A DNA stretch of 41,477 nucleotides from Cyclobacteriaceae bacterium (GTDB taxonomy: Bacteria; Bacteroidota; Bacteroidia; Cytophagales; Cyclobacteriaceae): NCBI GenBank assembly GCA_016786495.1, contig JAEUUJ010000011.1, positions 1 through 41,477 on the forward strand, given 5' to 3'. The first letter of the stretch is position 1. The number at the start of each line of letters is the position of its first letter. The position numbers and the translations under genes are program-made. Under the pieces are notes generated by a model, which worked only from the letters and a program-made list of their open reading frames with translations, did no database searches and was not told the DNA's origin. Positions 17,515-25,669 of the stretch are shown in pieces.

Positions 17515-18527
17515 TCGTGAGGATATTCTTTGTGCTTGAATTTGTAGTACAGATAAAACAGCGCAGGGATAATAAACACGGTACCGATCAGCAGCGCCCA
17601 GCCTAAGGCATTGATCGTTTGCATCGTAGCCCGATGATCCATCAGCGTGAGGTTAGTTCCGTTCTTGATCACGATAAAATCCGGAAAGTGCGCATAGCCG
17701 AGCGCCAGCATGATCATGGTGACCTGAAAGCCGGCCAGCAGACGTATGATAATGGCATTTCCCGAATAAATCAGTACCCACAGAATAACAAGCGAGATTC
17801 CCGCTGCGATTACGGCAATGAGTCCGACTGTGGTGCCGAAGATCCAGTTGGCAAGCGGAATTCCGTCAATCCATGCCGTTACAAAAACGTAGGCTCCGCT
17901 GGCGACCGCGGCAATATTCATGTGACGTGCTTTATTGATGAAGCGTTTGCGGTCGTCACTATTGTCTGTTTCTCCAATCAGGTACACCGAAGCCAGAAAC
18001 CCGCAGAGCGCAACAACAAAAAATCCGACCCCCACTGAAAACCAGTTCAGCCAACTGAAAATATATACATCGACAAAGCCTGAAGCGGCATGATCAATAT
18101 GTCCGGAGATGACGCTACCCGCCACGATGCCCAGAAAAAGCGGAGTAATAAAACTTGACGCAAAATAGATGCGGTTGTAGACGTGCTGCATATCATCCTT
18201 TATGGCATCATAATTCCGGAACACAAAGGCGGTACCCCGCGCGATAATCCCGAGCAACATGATAATGAGCGGGATGTGCAGGTACACCGACAATTCAGCA
18301 TAGATAAGCGGATAGGCAACAAAAAGAATCACAATCGTGATAATCAGCCACATGTGATTGGCTTCCCAGATCGGTCCAATCGCCCGGTACAACGTATCGC
18401 GTGTTCTGTTTTTGTTCTTTTCCGATGTAAACAATTCAATGATGCCCGCTCCAAAGTCGGCTCCGCCCAGCACCACGTAGAGGAGAATGGAAAGAAACAG
18501 ATATGCAATGACAACGTATTCCATCAA
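17511..18527 (-). CDS. cydB: Cytochrome bd ubiquinol oxidase subunit II
   Basis: The 338-residue product has about eight membrane helices and the typical start VIAYLFLSILLYVVLGGADFGAG, followed by AIGPIWEANHMWLIITIVILFVAYP. CydB is the structural partner of CydA in the two-subunit quinol oxidase, which reduces oxygen to water at high affinity in the inner membrane. Its start overlaps the end of cydA by 4 bases, indicating an operon. No separate CydX-like small ORF is apparent after it, since it ends against the convergent PqiA-like gene. Confidence 0.93.
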   Translation of the reverse strand: MMEYVVIAYLFLSILLYVVLGGADFGAGIIELFTSEKNKNRTRDTLYRAIGPIWEANHMWLIITIVILFVAYPLIYAELSVYLHIPLIIMLLGIIARGTAFVFRNYDAIKDDMQHVYNRIYFASSFITPLFLGIVAGSVISGHIDHAASGFVDVYIFSWLNWFSVGVGFFVVALCGFLASVYLIGETDNSDDRKRFINKARHMNIAAVASGAYVFVTAWIDGIPLANWIFGTTVGLIAVIAAGISLVILWVLIYSGNAIIIRLLAGFQVTMIMLALGYAHFPDFIVIKNGTNLTLMDHRATMQTINALGWALLIGTVFIIPALFYLYYKFKHKEYPHD

Positions 18528-19858
18528 TGACCAGGTTGAGGAGAATCTTGTTTATCATACAACACGGGAACCATTTGAATCTGGCGTCTCAGCAAAAAGA
18601 TCACCGCGGTTGTAAGCGACACGTACACCACCGTGAACATATAAAACGAGTAAGCAATACCGGGCATGGGAGTAACGGCATCAGCCGTACGCATCACGTT
18701 GTAGATAATCCAGGGTTGCCGCCCAACCTCGGTTACCACCCATCCTGCTTCAACCGCAATAAAGCCGAGGGGAATAGCCGCCACGAAAAGTTTCAGAAAC
18801 CATGACTGGTTGTACCAGCTTTTCTTTTTGAGCGAAATAACGTACAGCAACGCGGCCACCACGAGGAACGATCCGATGCCCACCATGATTTGAAAAGCAA
18901 AGTGCGTGATCATCACGGGCGGGTGATTCTCTTTCGGAATCTGATCAAGCCCGGTCACTTCGTGTGTAAAGTCGCCATGCGCCAGAAAACTGAGCATACC
19001 TGGCAACTCGATTTTATACTTTACGGTTTGCGTTTTTTCATCGGGAATGCCACCAATAATTAATGGCGCAGATTTTTCTGTTTTGAACAACGCCTCCATC
19101 GCGGCAAGTTTGGCCGGCTGCCGTTTGGTTACATCTTTTGCTGAAATATCACCGCTGATCGGTTGCAACAATGCGGCCACCGCTCCAAACGCAATAGCGA
19201 TACGAAAGGCCTTCTGATGGAAGACTACATTCTCTTCTCGCAGAATCATAAGCGCATGCACACCGGCTACTGCGAAACCAGTTGCTGCAAATGCCGCAAG
19301 TGTCATGTGGAGCGCCTGTGAGAACCAGGCTTCGTTGAACATGGCTTTGATCGGATCAATGTTGACATACTCGCCCTGGATAAAATCAAACCCGGCGGGA
19401 CTGTTCATCCAGGCGTTTGCCGAAACCACCAGGATTCCCGATGCCAATCCGCTTACGCCCACCACAATTCCCGTAAACCAGTGAAACCACTTATTGAGTT
19501 TATCCCATCCGTAAAGAAAAAAACCCAGTGCAATCGCTTCAATGAAGAATGCTGTTCCTTCCAGTGAAAAAGGCATACCGAAAATAGGGCCTGCGTGCTT
19601 CATAAAACCGGGCCAAAGCAGCCCGAGCTCAAATGACAGCACCGTTCCTGAAACCGCTCCGGTGGCAAAGAAGATAGCCACGCCTTTGCTCCATGCTTTC
19701 GTAATGTTCCGGTAAACGATGTTATTTGTCTTCAGCCACTTGTAGTGTGCAACGGCCATAAAGAACGGCATCACCATGCCAATGCAGGCATAGATGATAT
19801 GAAAACCCAGTGATAATGCCATCTGCGAACGCGCAGCGATAAAATCATCCATACTCAT
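18524..19858 (-). CDS. cydA: Cytochrome bd ubiquinol oxidase subunit I, short Q-loop type
   Basis: The 444-residue product contains the CydA hallmarks. These are His20 in SLGFHIIYA (haem b595 ligand region), the second His region SQALHMTLAAFAATG, and the quinol-site GDISAKDVTKRQPAKLAAME in the Q-loop. The late GRQPWIIYNVMRTADAVTP follows. The Q-loop between helices 6 and 7 is only about 85 residues, and the protein is much shorter than the E. coli long-loop form (over 500). It therefore belongs to the short-loop class that includes cyanide-insensitive oxidases. It would supply high-affinity respiration and oxidative-stress tolerance. Confidence 0.93.
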   Translation of the reverse strand: MSMDDFIAARSQMALSLGFHIIYACIGMVMPFFMAVAHYKWLKTNNIVYRNITKAWSKGVAIFFATGAVSGTVLSFELGLLWPGFMKHAGPIFGMPFSLEGTAFFIEAIALGFFLYGWDKLNKWFHWFTGIVVGVSGLASGILVVSANAWMNSPAGFDFIQGEYVNIDPIKAMFNEAWFSQALHMTLAAFAATGFAVAGVHALMILREENVVFHQKAFRIAIAFGAVAALLQPISGDISAKDVTKRQPAKLAAMEALFKTEKSAPLIIGGIPDEKTQTVKYKIELPGMLSFLAHGDFTHEVTGLDQIPKENHPPVMITHFAFQIMVGIGSFLVVAALLYVISLKKKSWYNQSWFLKLFVAAIPLGFIAVEAGWVVTEVGRQPWIIYNVMRTADAVTPMPGIAYSFYMFTVVYVSLTTAVIFLLRRQIQMVPVLYDKQDSPQPGH

Positions 19859-19897
19859 CCATTAACCGGTGCAATATAGTGCCGGAAAAACGTGCCC

Positions 19898-20887
19898 CTA
19901 AACTTCTGCCTGCTTATTATTAACCTGATACTTATGGGGCTTCCGATACTTGAAAAAACAATAGAGCCTTTCCACCCGCCAATGCGAGAGAATACGCGAA
20001 CCCAACCTGAAAAAAATGCCTTTCGGGATTTTTCCATTATTTACCTTGATGGCGTAGTGAAAGTACGCATCTGCGGCTTCACGGTTACGGCTCAATAATA
20101 AGTGCCTGCCTCGTTTCCAGAGGTCGCGTGCAATACGGTGGGAAGCCAACCTCGCTGTGTCAGATTCAAGCGTCCGTAACTGGCCGAGAATGATGGTGTG
20201 TGTATGAACATATCGGTACGGGTTGCGCACCACCCACTGCGGGCTTGATATATTGTCATCACCCGGAAGCCGATGCTGATACACCACTTCAGCAATGTAG
20301 CGAAACGTAAATCCCTGAAGCAACAACCGGATGCACAACTCACGGTCCTGCAACACCTGAACGGCCGGATCGAAACGCAACGTTTCAAAACATCGGCTAC
20401 GGAACAACAAACACCCGGTTACAATAGACATTCCCGCAACATAGGCTACCGGATGCTGATCATGATACCGAAGATAAGCGTGTTTCTTAACAATCGCCGA
20501 ATCCGCGTCAATTTTAAAACAATCGCCAAACACCACATCGTGACTGGCTATTGATTCTACCTTACGCGAAATACCCTGCTGTGTAAATAAATCATCGGAA
20601 TCCAAAAACTGAATGAACTCACCCGATGCCATCTCCAATCCAGAATTTCGGGCAACCGCCGAACCCAAATTTTGTTGCATCCGATACCGGAACGAAACGC
20701 CCGGTTCGTACTGATGCGCAGAAATGAAGTTTTCGATTACGCGATGCGATCCATCGGTCGAACCGTCATTCACCAGAACAACTTCAATTGGCCGGTACAC
20801 CTGATCCAAGCAGCTTTGCAGGCACTCCTGCAGATAGCGCTCGCGGTTATACACCGGAATAACGATGCTAACCAGCGCCCCCTTCAT
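19898..20887 (-). CDS. Family 2 glycosyltransferase
   Basis: The 329-residue cytoplasmic GT-A protein begins ALVSIVIPVYNRERYLQECL. It carries the nucleotide-sugar site VLVNDGSTDGS (residues 37-47), NLGSAVARNSGLEMASGEF and the metal-binding LDSDDLF (95-101), all classic GT2 features. The C-terminal third is basic and probably helical, suggesting peripheral membrane association. The acceptor is unknown. It follows a small membrane protein by 4 bases, and cydA begins 39 bases downstream on the same strand. It is not obviously part of the carotenoid locus on the other side. Confidence 0.9.
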   Translation of the reverse strand: MKGALVSIVIPVYNRERYLQECLQSCLDQVYRPIEVVLVNDGSTDGSHRVIENFISAHQYEPGVSFRYRMQQNLGSAVARNSGLEMASGEFIQFLDSDDLFTQQGISRKVESIASHDVVFGDCFKIDADSAIVKKHAYLRYHDQHPVAYVAGMSIVTGCLLFRSRCFETLRFDPAVQVLQDRELCIRLLLQGFTFRYIAEVVYQHRLPGDDNISSPQWVVRNPYRYVHTHTIILGQLRTLESDTARLASHRIARDLWKRGRHLLLSRNREAADAYFHYAIKVNNGKIPKGIFFRLGSRILSHWRVERLYCFFKYRKPHKYQVNNKQAEV

Positions 20888-20891
20888 GCTG

Positions 20892-21203
20892 TTAACCCTG
20901 GAAGTAGGCGATCACCACGGTGATCAGTTGACTGAGAAAGAATACCGCCGAAAATGCGATCAGAATTTTCATGTACCGGGCAAACTCGAGGTTTCTGCGA
21001 ACCGGCCATGTTAACAAAAGAATAAGGAGCGCTACAACTAAATGAATGATCAAGTAACCGGCGAAAAACACGGTGAACCACTTCACCTTCGGCCACGATG
21101 TTTGCGATACCGTCATCCAAGCCTGGCCTGCAACGAGCAACACGTACGCAAGCCAATATATTTTATAATCATTAAACCACTGCAAGCGGCTCCGATCCGA
21201 CAT
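20892..21203 (-). CDS. Small three-helix membrane protein
   Basis: The 103-residue product has three or four hydrophobic segments (IYWLAYVLLVAGQAWM, WFTVFFAGYLIIHLVVALLILLL, ILIAFSAVFFLSQLITVVIAYF). I recognise no family. Four bases separate it from the glycosyltransferase that follows on the same strand, so it could be a membrane partner of that enzyme, but this rests on position only. It diverges from the B12-binding MerR gene across a 101-base gap. Confidence 0.6.
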   Translation of the reverse strand: MSDRSRLQWFNDYKIYWLAYVLLVAGQAWMTVSQTSWPKVKWFTVFFAGYLIIHLVVALLILLLTWPVRRNLEFARYMKILIAFSAVFFLSQLITVVIAYFQG

Positions 21204-21211
21204 CTTCCCAC

Positions 21212-21231
21212 ATTTAGTTAATATGCTAAAT
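21212..21231. promoter_or_regulatory. Inverted repeat in the divergent promoter region
   Basis: ATTTAG-N8-CTAAAT lies between the small membrane protein gene (minus) and the MerR/B12 gene (plus). MerR-type proteins bind dyads, so it is a possible autoregulatory site. This is not shown. Confidence 0.35.
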
Positions 21232-21304
21232 TACCTGATAAAGGTCATTTTGTAAAATTTTTAAACATTTCCGATTGTTGTGCGTTTTCCTAAAAAACCA
21301 AACC

Positions 21305-22180
21305 GTGGGTACGTACTCGATCAAGGAACTGGAAAAGCTCTCGGGCATCAAAGCTCATACGATCCGTATTTGGGAAAAACGCCATAACCTGATTCACCCG
21401 TCCAGAACGTCTACCAACATCCGGTTCTATTCGGATGAAGATCTTAAGAAGATTATCAACGTTTCACTGCTGAACAATCACGGGGTAAAAATCTCCCGGA
21501 TTGCGGGTATGTCGCCTGACGAGATTAACAAAACGGTACTTAATGTTACTGCTTCTCAAACTTCCGCGGCCGCCTATATCGAGCAGCTTGTGGTGGCGAT
21601 GGTTGATCTGGATGAGGCTCATTTCGACACCATTGTTGCTACACTTGTCCGGAAGTTCGGATTTGAACGCACCGTCACGGAGGCGATATATCCATTTCTG
21701 GAAAAAATCGGGGTGCTGTGGCTAACGCAAAATATCAACCCTGCGCAGGAACATTTTATCTCAAATCTGATCCGGCAGAAAATTATTGCGGCCATCGATG
21801 CACTCCCGCATGCGGTGAACAGTAAAAAGAAAATTCTCTTATTCCTGCCTGAACGGGAAATGCATGAAATGGGTCTCCTCTTCCATTGCTACCTGGCAAA
21901 ACAGGCAGGCCTGAAAGTGTATTATCTTGGTCAAAATGTTCCCCACAGTGATCTCGTAAGTGTAGTGAACACTCACCAGCCACAAACAATCGTTACCTCA
22001 ATCACGGTAACGATGCCCATGGGCATCACTGCATATTTGTCACGTTTGTCGGAAGAATTTAAGGATCGAAAAATCCTCGTGTCAGGACTTCAAACGGCCG
22101 AATTGTCAGGTAAACTCCCCGCCAACGTCCTGATTTTCCGGAACGCAAGTTCGTTCAAAGACTTGATTTCCAAGCTCTAA
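21305..22180 (+). CDS. CarH/LitR-type B12-binding MerR photoreceptor regulator
   Basis: Starting at GTG 21305 the product is 291 residues. The N-terminal MerR helix-turn-helix reads TYSIKELEKLSGIKAHTIRIWEKRH. It is followed by a four-helix cap domain and a Rossmann-like B12-binding domain with EREMHEMG (axial His187) and YYLGQNVPHSDLV. The cap carries the photoreceptor signature W-x9-EH (Trp139, Glu149, His150). In CarH, adenosylcobalamin makes a dark tetramer that represses DNA, and light breaks the Co-C bond and releases it. The residue after Trp139 is Leu, where Thermus CarH has His132, the light-state second ligand. An in-frame TTG at 21275 would only add ten unlikely residues. It lies directly upstream of an ECF sigma gene and crt genes. 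Confidence 0.88.
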   Translation: MGTYSIKELEKLSGIKAHTIRIWEKRHNLIHPSRTSTNIRFYSDEDLKKIINVSLLNNHGVKISRIAGMSPDEINKTVLNVTASQTSAAAYIEQLVVAMVDLDEAHFDTIVATLVRKFGFERTVTEAIYPFLEKIGVLWLTQNINPAQEHFISNLIRQKIIAAIDALPHAVNSKKKILLFLPEREMHEMGLLFHCYLAKQAGLKVYYLGQNVPHSDLVSVVNTHQPQTIVTSITVTMPMGITAYLSRLSEEFKDRKILVSGLQTAELSGKLPANVLIFRNASSFKDLISKL

Positions 22181-22183
22181 CAG

Positions 22184-22218
22184 CTCACTCCAAAAATCTC
22201 GCGACTCACTCCAAAATC
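22184..22218. promoter_or_regulatory. Direct repeats CTCACTCCAAAA, 21-bp period
   Basis: CTCACTCCAAAAATC (22184-22198) and CTCACTCCAAAATC (22205-22218) start exactly 21 bases apart, two helical turns. They sit 70-105 bases before the ECF sigma start codon and upstream of its -7 box. This is a good candidate operator for the neighbouring MerR/B12 regulator, by position. Confidence 0.55.
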
Positions 22219-22262
22219 AGCGCAAAAACGCACTTTGGCCTTTACTTTGTTTAATCTTTTGC

Positions 22263-22270
22263 TACATTTG
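22263..22270 (+). promoter_or_regulatory. -7 box of the ECF sigma gene
   Basis: TACATTTG matches TAnnTTTG exactly and lies 18 bases before the ATG at 22289. TTTG sequences upstream (22234, 22246) are not at the usual 17-23 base spacing, so the -33 part is non-standard. This would suit a regulated promoter. Confidence 0.5.
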
Positions 22271-22288
22271 TTAAACAAAATAAGTTGT

Positions 22289-22789
22289 ATGACAGCGATC
22301 GAGTTTACCCACCAGCTTTCCGGTCTTACCCCCACCCTTCAGTCATTTACCCGCCGGTTTACCAACAACCGCGAGGAATCAGACGACCTGGTTCAGGAAA
22401 CCTTGCTGAAGGCGTTCGCCTGCCGCGACACCTTTCGCGAGAATACCAACCTGAAAGGATGGTTGTTCACCATCATGCGGAACACATTTATTAATATGTA
22501 TCGCAGACAAAAGCGCGCAAGAACCGCTACAGACGATACAAAAGAGTTGTATTTCCTGAATGTGGAAGATCGCCACACTTTTAACAAACCGGAGAGTACG
22601 TTCGAGTACAACGACATTCTCCGTCACATCAACGCAATTGATTCAGACTTGCGGGAGCCGTTTATGCTTCACACGAATGGATATAAATACCACGAAATCG
22701 CGAAAGACCTCGATCTGCCGATCGGAACAGTGAAAAACAGAATTTTCCACGCGCGTAAAGAAATTCAAAAGAGGTTGACAGGATATTAA
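22289..22789 (+). CDS. ECF-type RNA polymerase sigma factor
   Basis: From the ATG at 22289 the product is 166 residues with the two sigma regions of the RpoE/ECF class. Region 2 is EESDDLVQETLLKAFACRDTF plus NLKGWLFTIMRNTFINMYRR. Region 4 is the C-terminal helix-turn-helix YKYHEIAKDLDLPIGTVKNR. A longer TTG reading from 22235 would run through the -7 box and is rejected. No anti-sigma gene is adjacent. Together with the upstream B12 regulator this matches the LitR-LitS logic of actinobacteria, in which the sigma factor is made in the light and drives crt and phr genes. The stop codon lies inside a 17-base palindrome. Confidence 0.9.
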   Translation: MTAIEFTHQLSGLTPTLQSFTRRFTNNREESDDLVQETLLKAFACRDTFRENTNLKGWLFTIMRNTFINMYRRQKRARTATDDTKELYFLNVEDRHTFNKPESTFEYNDILRHINAIDSDLREPFMLHTNGYKYHEIAKDLDLPIGTVKNRIFHARKEIQKRLTGY

Positions 22790-22800
22790 GTATCTTAATA
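22784..22800. promoter_or_regulatory. Palindrome TATTAAG-TAT-CTTAATA
   Basis: A perfect 7-bp dyad with a 3-bp centre overlaps the sigma factor stop codon (22787-22789) and ends 4 bases before the crtI ATG. It may be a regulator site or a small hairpin affecting crtI translation. Confidence 0.4.
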
Positions 22801-22804
22801 GCGA

Positions 22805-24298
22805 ATGGAAAAGGTAGCCGTTATCGGATCGGGGTTTTCAGGACTTGCAGCGGCCTGCACGCTGGCTCAGGAGGGTTATGATGTTACCGTGCTGGAAAAG
22901 AACAGTTCACCGGGCGGTCGGGCGCGCAAATTTGAAACGGCTGGCTTTATGTTCGACATGGGTCCGAGCTGGTATTGGATGCCCGATGTGTTCGAATCGT
23001 TTTTCAACGCATTCAACAAGAAATCTTCGGATTATTATTCGCTCGTTCGGCTTGATCCCTCCTATCGCGTTTTCTTTTCGAAAGACGATGTTTGGGACGT
23101 ACCGGCCGGAGTGCCTGCGTTATGCGAGCACTTCGAGCGCATTGAGCCGGGCAGCAGCGTAAACCTGCTCAAGTTTCTCCACGAAGGTCAGTACAAATAT
23201 GAGATTGGCATGCAGAAACTGGTTTATAAGCCCGGACTGTCGGTAACCGAATTAATGGATACCGGCCTCTTAAAAGGCATGCTCAAGCTGCACGTATTTC
23301 AGTCGATGTCGGCTTACGTGCGCAAGTATTTTAAGGATCAGCGCCTCATTCAGTTGTTGGAGTTTCCGGTATTGTTTCTGGGAGCATCGCCACAGAACAC
23401 TCCCGCTTTGTACAGCCTGATGAACTATGCCGACATGAGCCTTGGTACTTGGTATCCGCAAGGCGGCATGTACAAGATCATTGAAGGCATGGTTTCGCTG
23501 GCAGAATCGCTGGGCGTGAAATTCCGGTTCAACAGCGCGGTCGACCAAATCGTAGTGAAGAATAAAACGGCAGAGGGGTTAATCGTAAACGGCAAACAGG
23601 AAAACTTCACATACATTGTGGCGGGAGCCGATTACCATCACGTAGAACAGGAACTCCTTCCTTTCGAGTCAAGAAAATACGATGAAGAGTATTGGGACGA
23701 ACGCAAGCTCGCTCCCTCATCGCTGATCTATTACATCGGGTTAAACAAGAAGCTGACTAAACTTCAGCACCATAACCTGTTCTTCGATGCCGACTTCAAT
23801 AAGCATGCAGATCAGATTTATGAACATCCGGCGTGGCCTGAAAAGCCGCTCTTCTACGTTTCATGCCCTTCCAAAACAGACGACTCTGTAGCACCTGAGG
23901 GTCATGAAAACCTGTTTATCCTGATGCCTTCCGCACCGGGACTGATTGAAACAGAGGGTGTTCAAAAACGTTTTTTTGAACACATCATCAGCCGGATCGA
24001 AGCGCTTACGGGAGAGTCGATCAAAGAAAACATCGTGTATTGCCGGAATTATGGTCCGACAAACTTCAAACAGGATTACAACGCGTTCAAAGGAAATGCC
24101 TACGGGTTAGCGAACACACTGATGCAAACCGCAAACCTCAAGCCTTCCATCATCAATAAGAAAGTGAAGAACCTCTTTTATACCGGACAGTTGACCGTGC
24201 CGGGACCGGGTGTTCCGCCTTCCCTAATCTCCGGACAGGTTGTTGCCAGGCATGTAATCGCCCAGGACAAAAAATCCAGAAAGAAGGAATTCGCGTAA
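22805..24298 (+). CDS. crtI: Phytoene desaturase
   Basis: The 497-residue flavoprotein has the N-terminal FAD-binding AVIGSGFSGLAAACTLAQEG and LEKNSSPGGRARKFE. It is followed by the CrtI-typical GFMFDMGPSWYWMPDVFE, and the C-terminal carotenoid-oxidoreductase signature NLFYTGQLTVPGPGVPPSLISG. CrtI desaturates 15-cis-phytoene, normally to all-trans-lycopene, at the inner membrane. The length is typical. It starts 15 bases after the sigma factor stop and heads a tightly packed crt run. Only one desaturase/ketolase-type gene is present, so no CrtD- or CrtO-like step is encoded here. Confidence 0.95.
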   Translation: MEKVAVIGSGFSGLAAACTLAQEGYDVTVLEKNSSPGGRARKFETAGFMFDMGPSWYWMPDVFESFFNAFNKKSSDYYSLVRLDPSYRVFFSKDDVWDVPAGVPALCEHFERIEPGSSVNLLKFLHEGQYKYEIGMQKLVYKPGLSVTELMDTGLLKGMLKLHVFQSMSAYVRKYFKDQRLIQLLEFPVLFLGASPQNTPALYSLMNYADMSLGTWYPQGGMYKIIEGMVSLAESLGVKFRFNSAVDQIVVKNKTAEGLIVNGKQENFTYIVAGADYHHVEQELLPFESRKYDEEYWDERKLAPSSLIYYIGLNKKLTKLQHHNLFFDADFNKHADQIYEHPAWPEKPLFYVSCPSKTDDSVAPEGHENLFILMPSAPGLIETEGVQKRFFEHIISRIEALTGESIKENIVYCRNYGPTNFKQDYNAFKGNAYGLANTLMQTANLKPSIINKKVKNLFYTGQLTVPGPGVPPSLISGQVVARHVIAQDKKSRKKEFA

Positions 24299-24308
24299 AT
24301 TGACAGGA

Positions 24309-25145
24309 ATGAAAGAACTGTACGACAAAGTTTCGATCAAATGCAGCAGGCTTACCACAAAAGCCTACAGTACATCCTTTTCACTTGGCATTCGTTGCCT
24401 GGGCAAAGAGTTGCGTGATCCAATCTATTCGATTTACGGCTTTGTTCGCTTTGCGGATGAGATTGTTGACACATTTCACGATTACGACAAAAAGAAGCTG
24501 CTCGAAAAGTTTAAAGAAGATACCTATCGTGCCATCGATGACAAGATCAGCACCAACCCGATCCTGAATAGTTTTCAGATCACCGTGAACCACTTCAACA
24601 TCGACCGGGAATTGATCGATTCGTTCCTGAAAAGCATGGAAATGGATCTGCAATTGAAAAGCTATTCCAACGAGGGTATCAAAGAATACATCCTGGGTTC
24701 GGCCGAAGTGGTTGGACTGATGTGCCTGCGCGTGTTTTGCAACGGCCAGCAGGAAATGTACAGCGCACTGAAACCCCATGCGATGAGCCTGGGTTCGGCT
24801 TTTCAGAAGATCAACTTCCTGCGCGATTTACGGGCCGACTACGTAGGCATGGGCCGCACGTATTTCCCGGATGTGGACATGAACAACTTCAATGACGAAA
24901 CCAAGCGGGAGATCGAGGAAAACATCGCACAAGACTTTCACCACGGATACGAAGGCATCGTAAAACTTCCCCGGTCATCGCGGTTCGGTGTGTATGTAGC
25001 CTATGTATATTATCTGGCTTTGTTCAAGAAGATAAAAAACACGCCTTCCGAAGATGTGCTTCAAAGCCGTGTACGAATTGCCAATCACTACAAGGCACGC
25101 CTCCTCGCCTACTCCTATTTCAAACACCAGCTTAACATGTTATGA
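24309..25145 (+). CDS. crtB: Phytoene synthase
   Basis: The product is 278 residues from the ATG at 24309 (MKELYDKVSIKCSRLTTKAYSTSFSLGI, the usual start for this family). An in-frame TTG at 24300 adds only three residues. Both Mg-diphosphate-binding motifs are seen: DEIVD (Asp50-Asp54, in GFVRFADEIVD) and DLRAD (Asp173-Asp177, in QKINFLRDLRADYVGMGRTYFP). CrtB condenses two GGPP to phytoene. The GGPP synthase that must feed it is not in this window. Its end overlaps the idi start by 4 bases. Confidence 0.95.
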   Translation: MKELYDKVSIKCSRLTTKAYSTSFSLGIRCLGKELRDPIYSIYGFVRFADEIVDTFHDYDKKKLLEKFKEDTYRAIDDKISTNPILNSFQITVNHFNIDRELIDSFLKSMEMDLQLKSYSNEGIKEYILGSAEVVGLMCLRVFCNGQQEMYSALKPHAMSLGSAFQKINFLRDLRADYVGMGRTYFPDVDMNNFNDETKREIEENIAQDFHHGYEGIVKLPRSSRFGVYVAYVYYLALFKKIKNTPSEDVLQSRVRIANHYKARLLAYSYFKHQLNML

Positions 25146-25669
25146 GAAACCTGGTAGTGCTGGTTGATACGAGCGATAATGAAATCGGCTACCTGGATAA
25201 GCTGGAGGCGCATCAAAAAGGTATGCTGCACCGGGCTTTTTCGGTGCTGATCTTTAACTCAGCCGGAGAATTATTGTTGCAGAAGCGCGCTGCCGGAAAG
25301 TATCACAGTGCGGGGTTGTGGACCAATACCTGCTGCAGCCACCCCATGCCGAACGAGCGAATCACCGATGCCGCGCAACGCAGGCTGAAAGAAGAAATGG
25401 GCGTGACCTGCGAGATGAAGTTCCTGTATAAATTTCGCTACCGCGCACCCTTAGACAACGAGCTCACAGAACACGAGATCGATTACGTTTTCACCGGCAT
25501 TTCGGATCGTGTACCTGTGATTGATTCGCAGGAAGTAGCCGACTGGAAATACATTTCGCTGCCAACCCTTCGGCACGACATCGCGCTTAACCCTCACCAT
25601 TACACCTTCTGGTTTAAAGAGATTATTAACCATCCGGCATTCCTGGAGTTCGTGCCTGCATCTGCATAA
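25142..25669 (+). CDS. idi: Isopentenyl-diphosphate delta-isomerase, type I
   Basis: The 175-residue Nudix-fold protein has the catalytic Cys region LWTNTCCSHP (Cys64/65, metal His67), the Nudix helix AAQRRLKEEMGV, and the acidic pair in NELTEHEIDYVF (Glu110, Glu112). Type I Idi interconverts IPP and DMAPP, setting the starter pool for prenyl chains. ATGA overlap with crtB and a one-base overlap with the photolyase gene show tight coupling in the carotenoid operon. Confidence 0.95.
   Translation: MRNLVVLVDTSDNEIGYLDKLEAHQKGMLHRAFSVLIFNSAGELLLQKRAAGKYHSAGLWTNTCCSHPMPNERITDAAQRRLKEEMGVTCEMKFLYKFRYRAPLDNELTEHEIDYVFTGISDRVPVIDSQEVADWKYISLPTLRHDIALNPHHYTFWFKEIINHPAFLEFVPASA

Noticed and set aside
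19898-20887. Glycosyltransferase as a carotenoid glycosylation enzyme of the crt locus
   Set aside because: It is on the opposite strand beyond the regulator and belongs to GT2, whereas known zeaxanthin glucosyltransferases (CrtX) are GT1-like. Position alone is not enough.
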